Of a stretch of 21,324 nucleotides of DNA, positions 15,309-21,324 are shown piece after piece (position 1 is the first letter of the stretch; each line of letters opens with the position of its first letter). This DNA comes from an uncultured Methylococcaceae bacterium. GTDB lineage: Bacteria; Pseudomonadota; Gammaproteobacteria; Methylococcales; Methylomonadaceae. The position numbers and the translations under genes were made by a program. The stretch lies in NCBI GenBank assembly GCA_903903365.1, contig CAIUYS010000360.1, forward strand, positions 1-21,324, written 5' to 3'. The notes under the pieces are model-generated. The model was not told the origin of the DNA, searched no databases, and worked only from the letters and a program-made list of their open reading frames with translations.

Positions 15309-16218
15309 GGTACTTGCCCACTTCGACATTCTCGAGCACACCGAGCGCATCATCAGTCAACACCGCCAGCGAGCAATACAGAGAGATAAGATAAGAGGCA
15401 ATCGCTTTGTGATTGATGCCCATAAAACGGACTGAAAGCCCCATGCTCAGTTCGCCGGTCAGATTCGGTTGATAAAGACCCACTACACCTTGACGGCTTT
15501 CACCGGTACGTAACAATAAGATATTGGTTTTACCATTAATCACTTTAACTTTATCAGAAGGAATCAAAGGTAATCCGCGCCATGTCATAAACTGTGAACC
15601 GAACATCGTAACGATTGCAGGTGGTACACCGCGACGGGTACATTCACGACCGAAAGCTGCGATTGCAAGTGGATGAGCCAGGAAAAATGCCGGCTCTTTC
15701 CAAACGCGGGAAATGAGTTCATCCAAATCATCGGGTGTGGGTGCGCCGGTACGCGGTTGTACTTTAAACCCGGGAGCCACGTTGTTAAGCAAACCATATT
15801 CGGTGTTATTAATTAGTTCGCTTTCTTGACGTTCTTTAATTGTTTCGATGGTCAAACGCAGCTGTTCATGGATTTGGTTATGTGGGCTGCTGTATAAATC
15901 AGAAATACGGGTATGCACGTCAAGTACGGTGTTAACGGCATTCAAGCGATATTCTCTGCCCCATTCTTCGTAATCAACAAAGGTTTGTGGCAGTTCTTTT
16001 TCATCAAGACTGGAACAATCAACAAAGAGTTCGTTTTCGTTCTTGACTTTGTTAACGCGGTAAATACCGGCCTCAAGAGGCTTCCATTGCATCAAATGCA
16101 CCAACCACCGAGGGGTGATGGTTGATAACATAGGGACGGTTTTGGTAGCATTCGCTAATGTACGCGCCGCGACATCGCCTAATGCGGTATGTGATGTGCC
16201 TTCATGTATATCGGTCAT
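15295..16218 (-). CDS. Family 2A encapsulin shell protein (SrpI-like)
   Basis: A 307-residue HK97-fold protein predicted to self-assemble into a hollow protein nanocompartment. Recognised from the segments ITPRWLVHLMQWKPLEAGIY (34-53), SQFMTWRGLPLIPSDK (208-223), LLRTGESRQGVVGLYQPNL (235-253) and SVRFMGINHKAIASYLISLY (262-281), and from the ending VLENVEVGKYHDYK. An extended N-arm (1-30) is typical of family 2. There is no inserted cyclic-nucleotide-binding domain, so it is type 2A rather than 2B. The ribosome site AGGA (16226-16229) lies 7 bases before ATG. The next gene encodes the expected cargo, a cysteine desulfurase, with overlapping reading frames. In studied members the shell with desulfurase is linked to sulfur stress and storage of elemental sulfur. 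The 170-base gap upstream may hold its own promoter. Confidence 0.93.
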   Translation of the reverse strand: MTDIHEGTSHTALGDVAARTLANATKTVPMLSTITPRWLVHLMQWKPLEAGIYRVNKVKNENELFVDCSSLDEKELPQTFVDYEEWGREYRLNAVNTVLDVHTRISDLYSSPHNQIHEQLRLTIETIKERQESELINNTEYGLLNNVAPGFKVQPRTGAPTPDDLDELISRVWKEPAFFLAHPLAIAAFGRECTRRGVPPAIVTMFGSQFMTWRGLPLIPSDKVKVINGKTNILLLRTGESRQGVVGLYQPNLTGELSMGLSVRFMGINHKAIASYLISLYCSLAVLTDDALGVLENVEVGKYHDYK

Positions 16219-16388
16219 GACTTTTTCCTATTGTGTTATTGTAATTAATGAAATTAATGAAATTAAAATTAGTCTTTCCAATCGTTAATCGGAAACTAAT
16301 GCGTTGGAAGCTCCTTCTCCCGGTATTTAGAAGCTGGTGCCTCAGATTCCCTAACTTTCCGGGCAAAGGCCAGGAAAATCATAAAACT

Positions 16389-17327
16389 TTATATCCCTGC
16401 ACCGCCGTGGAACAGTTCACCACGGACATGGGCCTGAGTGATATTGCTGCCGGGGGCTACACTATGGGTTAGCCAGACATTGCCGCCAATGGTTGAGCCG
16501 TGACCAATGGTGATACGACCCAAAATCGTCGCACCGGCATAAATCACGACATCATCTTCAACGATAGGATGTCGTGCATTGCCTTTAACCAGCAACCCGT
16601 TATCATCTTTCAGAAAACGTTTGGCACCCAGGGTAACGGCTTGATAAACACGCACATGACGCCCAATCACCGCAGTTTCTCCGATAACCACGCCGGTACC
16701 GTGGTCGATAAAAAAACTCTCGCCGATTTGTGCACCCGGATGAATATCAATGCCTGTAGCGGAATGAGCAATCTCGGCGATAACGCGAGCGACCAGCGGC
16801 GCACCTAACTGATAAAGTATATGCGCAAGCCGGTGATGAATAATGGCGGTAATACCGGGATAACAAACCAATACCTCGTCCGGGCTTCTTGCAGCAGGAT
16901 CACCTTCGAATGCCGCTTGAATATCAGTGTCAAGCAACCTTCTTACCGTCGGTAATTCCGAGGCAAACTGGCGTGCCAAATTAATAGCTTGGTCATGGGT
17001 TTCTTGATCAAGTCCTTGATGCCCATTATTAAAGTGCAGTTCGCGGCTGATTTGCTTATACAATTTACGCAGTAAAGTTTCGAGGGTATGGCCCACAAAG
17101 TAATCAATACCTTCGTCATTCAGATCGGGCAACCCCAAACGATTGGGAAACAAGACGGCACCCAGCCCGTCCAATATCAACTGTAACTCTTTTCGTGAAG
17201 GCAGTTTCGGTGGTTTATCGCGCCGGCTTCGAATCTCCAGGGATTGCTCGCGCAAATCACGCAATTGTGCAACCAACGTATCGATACCCCAATCATACTT
17301 GGTGTTTAAATGACTACCCTCGTTCAT
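16389..17327 (-). CDS. epsC: Serine O-acetyltransferase, EpsC type
   Basis: Makes O-acetylserine from serine and acetyl-CoA, the committed step of cysteine synthesis. The 312 residues comprise a helical N-terminal half (1-185) and a left-handed beta-helix of hexapeptide repeats (about 186-295). HSATGIDIHPGAQIG (188-202) and FFIDHGTGVVIGE (205-217) contain the catalytic histidine region. The protein ends GGAGI: a C-terminal isoleucine is the residue that plugs the CysK active site in the cysteine synthase complex, so this enzyme probably binds the neighbouring CysK. ATG overlaps the cysK stop as ATGA (17324-17327), indicating translational coupling. The encapsulin gene follows after 170 bases. 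Confidence 0.92.
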   Translation of the reverse strand: MNEGSHLNTKYDWGIDTLVAQLRDLREQSLEIRSRRDKPPKLPSRKELQLILDGLGAVLFPNRLGLPDLNDEGIDYFVGHTLETLLRKLYKQISRELHFNNGHQGLDQETHDQAINLARQFASELPTVRRLLDTDIQAAFEGDPAARSPDEVLVCYPGITAIIHHRLAHILYQLGAPLVARVIAEIAHSATGIDIHPGAQIGESFFIDHGTGVVIGETAVIGRHVRVYQAVTLGAKRFLKDDNGLLVKGNARHPIVEDDVVIYAGATILGRITIGHGSTIGGNVWLTHSVAPGSNITQAHVRGELFHGGAGI

Positions 17328-18301
17328 GCGGCAATACCACTGGCATCAAAAAGACCTTCAAACAGAGGCGAGCTTAAATAACGCTCACCTGAATCCGGCA
17401 ACACCACTACGATAGTAAGACCTGCATTTTCAGGTCGCTTGGCAACACGGACTGCCACAGCAACCGCTGCACCGCAGGAAATACCGGCCAGTATGCCTTC
17501 TTCCTTGGCAAGACGACGTGCGTAATCGATGGCTTCTTCGTTACTGACTTGCTCGATATCATCCACCAAAGAAAGGTCCAGTACGCCAGGAACAAATCCC
17601 GCGCCAATACCTTGAATCTTGTGCGGCCCGGGTTGAAGTGGCTCACCAGCGCGAAACTGGGTCAGTACCGGACTGGCAGTCGGTTCTACCGCAATTGAAA
17701 TAATCGCCTTACCTTGGGTTTGTTTGATATAACGGGAAACGCCGGTAATCGTTCCACCCGTGCCAACGCCTGATACCAAAATATCAATCGCGCCATCGGT
17801 ATCGTTCCATATTTCAGGGCCGGTGGTCTGCTCATGAATAGCCGGGTTGGCCGGATTTTTAAATTGCTGTAACAAGACATAACGCTCGGGATCGGACGCC
17901 GCAATTTCTTCGGCTTTGGCAATAGCGCCGCTCATGCCTTTAGCGCCTTCCGTCAAGACCAGTTTGGCACCATAGGCAATCAACAACTTACGACGTTCAA
18001 GGCTCATGGTTTCCGGCATGGTTAACGTCAAGGGCGTGCCTCGCGCTGCCGCAACAAAAGCCAGGGCAATACCGGTGTTGCCGCTGGTAGGCTCAACGAG
18101 CTCCTTACCGGGCCCCAGTAATCCACGTTGTTCGGCATCCCAGATCATCGCCGCACCAATCCGGCACTTGACTGAATAAGCAGGATTACGCCCTTCAATT
18201 TTTGCCAGCACGGTCGCTGCAGCTCCATCAGTGATGCGATTGAGCCGTACCAAGGGCGTATTGCCGATGGAGTGAGAATTGTCTTCGTACCAATGTGCCA
18301 T
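17324..18301 (-). CDS. cysK: Cysteine synthase A
   Basis: PLP enzyme that converts O-acetylserine and sulfide to cysteine. I chose ATG 18301 (325 residues) because AGGAG (18308-18312) lies 6-7 bases upstream; an in-frame ATG at 18346 would add 15 residues. The PLP lysine is K45 in NPAYSVKCRIGA, and the phosphate/substrate loop TSGNTG is at 72-77. The KCRIG sequence and GVGTGGT, GIGAGFVP and GISCGAA motifs are those of CysK rather than CysM. It is the first gene of the cysK-epsC-encapsulin-desulfurase cluster and supplies the cysteine that the encapsulated desulfurase would consume. Confidence 0.95.
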   Translation of the reverse strand: MAHWYEDNSHSIGNTPLVRLNRITDGAAATVLAKIEGRNPAYSVKCRIGAAMIWDAEQRGLLGPGKELVEPTSGNTGIALAFVAAARGTPLTLTMPETMSLERRKLLIAYGAKLVLTEGAKGMSGAIAKAEEIAASDPERYVLLQQFKNPANPAIHEQTTGPEIWNDTDGAIDILVSGVGTGGTITGVSRYIKQTQGKAIISIAVEPTASPVLTQFRAGEPLQPGPHKIQGIGAGFVPGVLDLSLVDDIEQVSNEEAIDYARRLAKEEGILAGISCGAAVAVAVRVAKRPENAGLTIVVVLPDSGERYLSSPLFEGLFDASGIAA

Positions 18302-18354
18302 AACAGTCTCCTGTAATTTAATTGCCAAGCTGATTGAATAGCCCAATTTTGGCT

Positions 18355-18391
18355 AAAAAAAAGCCAGTGGCCCTTCCGGGCTCACTGGCTT
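18355..18391 (-). terminator. Strong intrinsic terminator in the cysK leader / after serA
   Basis: On the minus strand GCCAGTG-A-GCCC pairs with GGGC-CACTGGC around loop GGAA (18363-18389), extended by two A-T pairs and followed by a run of eight T (18362 down to 18355). It lies about 150 bases after the serA stop and 54 bases before the cysK start. Because a good promoter (18425-18453) lies between serA and this hairpin, it may end serA transcription, attenuate cysK transcription, or do both. A small hairpin CCGG-ACAA-CCGG (about 18392-18403) sits directly upstream in the RNA. Confidence 0.8.
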
Positions 18392-18424
18392 CCGGTTGTC
18401 CGGTCAGCATGCAATTCTGTGATT

Positions 18425-18453
18425 AAAATACCCCACACGTTATGTTTTGTCAA
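18425..18453 (-). promoter_or_regulatory. Sigma-70 promoter upstream of cysK
   Basis: On the minus strand a perfect -35 TTGACA (18453-18448) is separated by exactly 17 bases from a -10-like TATTTT (18430-18425). Transcription would start near 18417, giving a leader of about 115 nt that contains the terminator hairpin at 18355-18391 before the cysK start at 18301. Confidence 0.6.
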
Positions 18454-18538
18454 ACGTGCAAAGCGTTTATTGATTCTACATAAAGCATTATTACTAATGC
18501 CCTGATGTTTTATCGACGAACTTAAACTGCCCAACGTA

Positions 18539-19705
18539 TTAAATTACGCGAACAGACAATACACCATCAATAGCGCGGATGCGCTCCAAAATTTCAAAAG
18601 GCGCTTCTGCATGAATATCCACCAACGTATAAGCATAATCGCCGCGTGACTTGTTTAGCAGATCCAGTATATTAAGACCGGCCTCACCCAAAACGGATGA
18701 AATATGGCCGACCACGCCAGGTATATTCAAGTTGGCAATGCCAAGGCGGACGCCCTCACCGCTGGGGGTAACAACGACTTCCGGAAAATTTACAGAATTA
18801 CGGATGGAGCCATGTTCCAAGAATTCCCGTACCTGATCTGCCACCATTGCCGCACAATTGTCTTCGGCTTCTTCTGTGGAAGCGCCCAAATGAGGCAGCA
18901 CGATAGCCCGAGGATGATTTATCAAAGCGGGTGTTGGAAAATCACAGACATAGGCATGCAAAGCGCCAGCGTCCAAAGCCTCAAGCACAGCCAATTCATC
19001 CACAACACCCGCACGGGAAAAGTTAAGTAATGTCGCGCCCTTTTTGATGCGCTCTATATGCTCTTTGCTAAACAAATTTTTGGTTTTATCGTTCAGTGGA
19101 ATATGCAGACTGATAAAATCCGCACGAGAAACCAAGTCATCGATACTGGTTGCAGGCACCGTGGCTGCATTAAGTTTCCAGGCGCTTTCCAAAGACATAA
19201 ACGGATCGAAACCCATGGTGTTTAAGCCCAAAGCCGCCGCCGAGTTGGTTACTTTTACCCCGATTGCGCCCAAGCCCAACACTCCCAAAGTCTTGCCCGA
19301 TACCTCAAAACCAGCGAAATATTTTTTGTTCTTCTCGATTTGTTCGTTGATGCCGGCTTCATCCCCTTCCAGACCGTGGATGAATTTTATTGCCGGCACA
19401 ATATTTCTGGCCGCCAACAGCATGCCCGCAATGGCTAATTCTGCCACTGCATTTGAATTGGCTCCGGGGGCATTAAACACCGGAATGCCCCGTTTGGTAT
19501 ATTCTGCTACAGGAATATTATTGACGCCTGCACCAGCACGACCCACAGCTTTAAGAGATTCGGGAATCGGCTGATCATGCAGATCAAATGACCGCAGCAA
19601 AATGGCATCGGGGTTATCGATGTGTGATGAAACTTGATAGCGTTCATCGGGAAGCCTGTCCAGTCCGGCTCGTGATATGTTGTTATAGGTCAAAATTTTA
19701 AACAT
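18539..19705 (-). CDS. serA: D-3-phosphoglycerate dehydrogenase with ACT domain
   Basis: First step of serine synthesis: oxidises 3-phosphoglycerate with NAD+. It has 388 residues, the short form with a single C-terminal ACT domain (about 318-388, starting near GVRLGIANLNIPGVVGHIS), a likely serine or amino-acid sensor. The NAD-binding loop is GLGAIG (144-149); the active-site Arg is R231 in NFSRAGVVDE and the His is H272 in LPHLGASTEEAE. The usual catalytic Glu position reads DFPTPAL, as I recall for this short subfamily. The ribosome site AGGA lies about 8 bases before ATG. Placement just upstream of the cysteine operon suggests it feeds serine to the acetyltransferase. Confidence 0.93.
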   Translation of the reverse strand: MFKILTYNNISRAGLDRLPDERYQVSSHIDNPDAILLRSFDLHDQPIPESLKAVGRAGAGVNNIPVAEYTKRGIPVFNAPGANSNAVAELAIAGMLLAARNIVPAIKFIHGLEGDEAGINEQIEKNKKYFAGFEVSGKTLGVLGLGAIGVKVTNSAAALGLNTMGFDPFMSLESAWKLNAATVPATSIDDLVSRADFISLHIPLNDKTKNLFSKEHIERIKKGATLLNFSRAGVVDELAVLEALDAGALHAYVCDFPTPALINHPRAIVLPHLGASTEEAEDNCAAMVADQVREFLEHGSIRNSVNFPEVVVTPSGEGVRLGIANLNIPGVVGHISSVLGEAGLNILDLLNKSRGDYAYTLVDIHAEAPFEILERIRAIDGVLSVRVI

Positions 19706-19967
19706 CTATTTTTCCTTTTTTTCATTAACACACGCTATAAACGCAACGCTCGCATCCACAGCAACCTGGATCATTGCGATATTAAGACAGAAACACACAA
19801 GCGCCGACTTTTAAAATTTACAAGTTGATGCGCTTTCGCACCGGCTAAAATACCAGGCAAAGTATAGTATACGGAGCGTTGATGACCTAGAAGGATCGAT
19901 TATGCTGGTAATGAAACTGGTCAAACCACCGTTTTTTCGCATCGGGGTAAGCCTGCAATCAAAAAAA

Positions 19968-20390
19968 TTAACGGTCGCGGTGTAGCCGTTTAAACACAAA
20001 AAACCCTATAAACATCGCACCGGCAAATACATAACTACCGGCCAAGCCAGACGTTAAGCTAACCAGTGCAGGGCCGGGGCAAAAGCCGGACAAGCCCCAA
20101 CCTATACCAAATACCGCAGAACCGGCGATTAGTTTTGTATCTATTTTTGCTTTTGGGCTGACCAATAATTCCCGATCCGTATCCTGAATTTGTTTAAGAC
20201 GCTTGCGCATAAACCATTGCAAAATGCCCAAGGTCAACAACGCGCCGACCATCACCAGTGCGAGTGTTGGGTCCCAATTGCCAGCGACATCCAGAAAACC
20301 CAGCACTTTGACGGGGTTGGTCATTTGCGCTATGACCAACCCCAAGCCAAAAAGCAAACCACTAATAAACGTTGAAAAATTTGACTTCAT
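19968..20390 (-). CDS. YeeE/YedE-type transporter half, DUF6691 family
   Basis: A 140-residue inner-membrane protein with about four helices (near 5-23, 39-60, 88-105 and 113-132). It carries the pore motif SGFCPGPA (about 101-108), with the cysteine conserved in YeeE/YedE thiosulfate and sulfur-compound permeases. I chose ATG 20390 because AAGG lies about 8 bases upstream and it begins with the usual family N-terminus; ATG 20411 would add seven residues and overlap the upstream gene. It pairs with the half just upstream, 10 bases away, to make a complete split permease. Confidence 0.85.
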   Translation of the reverse strand: MKSNFSTFISGLLFGLGLVIAQMTNPVKVLGFLDVAGNWDPTLALVMVGALLTLGILQWFMRKRLKQIQDTDRELLVSPKAKIDTKLIAGSAVFGIGWGLSGFCPGPALVSLTSGLAGSYVFAGAMFIGFFVFKRLHRDR

Positions 20391-20400
20391 TGATGCTGCC

Positions 20401-20817
20401 TTAAAAACCATGACGCACGATAAATACCGTAATGCCGGCCGTGGTCATAAAGAGTAGCGTTGCCACGATGGAGCGCACAGATAATCGCGCATTGCCACAA
20501 ATACCATGACCGCTGGTGCAGCCCCCGCCAAGACGGGTGCCGTAACCCACCAACAAGCCGGCGATGGCCAATACGATTAACGGCGTATCAATCTGGATTT
20601 GCACGCTGCCGCCAAACAACTTCCATAACGGTGCACTGAGAACCAGTCCAGCCAAAAACCATAACCGCCAGCCAACATCTTGCTGCCAAGGCGGTAAAAT
20701 GCCGGCGGCAATACCCGAAATACCGGCAGTGCGGTTATGAAAAAACAGCAGCCATGCCGACGCAAGACCAATTAAAGCACCACCGCCTAATGCTGATAAA
20801 ACGGTTAGGTAAGTCAT
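20401..20817 (-). CDS. YeeE/YedE-type transporter half, N-terminal partner
   Basis: A 138-residue inner-membrane protein with about four helices (9-27, 48-66, 80-95 and 115-135). The motif LGGGCTSGHGICG (about 96-108) is characteristic of YeeE/YedE family permeases, whose conserved cysteines relay thiosulfate or related sulfur compounds. A purine-rich AAGAGA lies about 10 bases before ATG. Single-chain family members have both halves fused; here they are separate genes in tandem, a known arrangement. It is at the upstream end of the minus-strand sulfur gene cluster, 262 bases beyond serA together with its partner. Confidence 0.87.
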   Translation of the reverse strand: MTYLTVLSALGGGALIGLASAWLLFFHNRTAGISGIAAGILPPWQQDVGWRLWFLAGLVLSAPLWKLFGGSVQIQIDTPLIVLAIAGLLVGYGTRLGGGCTSGHGICGNARLSVRSIVATLLFMTTAGITVFIVRHGF

Positions 20818-21093
20818 CGTTAAGTATCTCTTGTAAAAATCCGTCTATTAAATCAGAAACGCCGCGACCATGCGAATTGTCCGGAAAATTGATACATTTG
20901 CAATTCAATAGTCTGGAGCCGCGACACTCCTTAAACCCAATGCGCTGAATAAAACGCCAGAAAACAGCTTTTTTTGTAGAGGAGTCATAATAGTTTACTC
21001 AAATATTTAAGTTACCTACATGCTACCAACAGCAACACCTCTGTAAAAACGATATTATTCGATAAGCAAATCTAATAATTGGATAATTAGGCT
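20818..21093. other. Gene-free region upstream of the permease genes
   Basis: No credible coding frame. The region should hold the promoter for the minus-strand permease genes, but I find no convincing -35/-10 pair. An imperfect palindrome AATT-G-TCCGGA-A-AATT (20875-20890) is a possible operator about 60 bases before the permease start. Confidence 0.3.
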
Positions 21094-21164
21094 CATTCCC
21101 AAACTCCAGCTTGGGAATGCAGTTATGGAAGCTCCAGCTTCCAGTCTCGTGAAGCTGGAGCTTC
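21094..21164. repeat. Array of three short palindromes with CTCCAGC core
   Basis: Three hairpins: 21094-21119 with 9-bp arms CATTCCCAA / TTGGGAATG, GGAAGCT-CC-AGCTTCC at 21127-21142, and its flipped form GAAGCT-GG-AGCTTC at 21151-21164. A further AAGCTGGAG occurs at 21179-21187. They share the design and the CTCCAGC core with the array at 1-18 and look like related extragenic palindromes. Confidence 0.7.
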
Positions 21165-21268
21165 GATCTTAAGGTTACCAAGCTGGAGAGACTGTGAAAG
21201 TATTATTGCACCTAATACCTTATAATATGCACACCATCCCGTAAAGTACCAAATTAACAAACACAATC

Positions 21269-21324
21269 ATGACATCACGTCGCTATCAGCCCATATTAAA
21301 CCGGCAACAAGAAATGTTGTTACC
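21269..21324 (+). CDS. Start of an unidentified gene, cut by the window end (possibly transposase)
   Basis: Eighteen codons are visible from ATG 21269, beginning MTSRRYQPILNRQQEMLLP-like. The phrase Q-E-M-L-L-P near the start is reminiscent of IS1182/IS5-type transposases, which begin with a similar RxQxxLLPP segment. This is recall rather than proof. No clear ribosome site is seen. The adjoining palindromes would fit an insertion into a repeat-rich spacer. Confidence 0.35.
   Translation, partial: MTSRRYQPILNRQQEMLL

Noticed and set aside
15309..15353. Upstream ATG start for the desulfurase
   Set aside because: It lies deeper in the shell gene and adds 15 residues unlike the rest of the cargo domain; ATG 15308 at the shell-gene end fits a coupled start better.
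16243..16265. Tandem AATTAATGA repeat as a specific regulator site
   Set aside because: Only two and a half AT-rich units; too weak to name a binding protein.
18355..18410. Known riboswitch or cysteine leader peptide in the cysK leader
   Set aside because: I cannot match the leader to a SAM riboswitch or other known class by eye, and no short cysteine-rich frame is present; only the promoter and terminator are claimed.
19044..19574. Plus-strand open frame of 176 codons opposite serA
   Set aside because: Fully antisense to a well-supported dehydrogenase gene; the residues show no domain and no ribosome site precedes it.

Overview
The window looks like a stretch of a gammaproteobacterial chromosome of moderate GC content. 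Long, palindrome-rich intergenic spaces carry several families of short REP-like repeats. Gene content (a family 2A encapsulin operon, PSCyt2/PSD1 and DUF1501 proteins, PepSY membrane protein, cytochrome c4) and repeat style would fit a Methylococcales-type methanotroph. That is an inference: no diagnostic gene such as pmoA or a 16S gene is present.

Left half (about 1-12,900, all plus strand): an envelope/redox gene set. A TonB-dependent receptor with an N-terminal coiled coil (567-3485) is preceded by a good sigma-54 (-24/-12) promoter. A second sigma-54 promoter (4243-4256) precedes a three-gene operon that ends in an intrinsic terminator. The operon encodes an exported rhodanese-fold protein with no cysteine, an exported PSCyt2-PSD1 (DUF1549/DUF1553) protein with a CARCH motif, and a Tat-exported DUF1501 protein. 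Then come a small cytochrome c'-like protein with an unusual CX3CH motif, a roughly 100-nt imperfect hairpin, a periplasmic peroxiredoxin, a diheme cytochrome c4-like protein, a REP-type repeat, and a four-helix PepSY membrane protein resembling siderophore-iron reductases.

Right half (about 13,170-20,820, all minus strand): a sulfur and cysteine module. Read in transcription order it is a split YeeE/YedE sulfur-compound permease (two half-size genes), 3-phosphoglycerate dehydrogenase, cysteine synthase CysK, an EpsC-type serine acetyltransferase, a family 2A encapsulin shell protein, and a SufS-like cysteine desulfurase. The desulfurase carries a roughly 305-residue low-complexity N-terminal domain with repeated GLPG..EL..LF motifs. 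The logic is coherent. SerA starts serine synthesis, the acetyltransferase and CysK fix reduced sulfur into cysteine, and the desulfurase, packaged in the shell by its N-terminal domain, releases sulfur inside the nanocompartment. This is the most striking system in the window. The core (shell plus desulfurase) belongs to a recently described class; the permease and serA linkage, the repeat layout of the cargo domain and a promoter-terminator leader before cysK deserve attention.

The window edges carry the same style of short palindromes (1-66 and 21094-21164). At the extreme right a new reading frame begins (from 21269), perhaps a transposase, but only 18 codons are visible.
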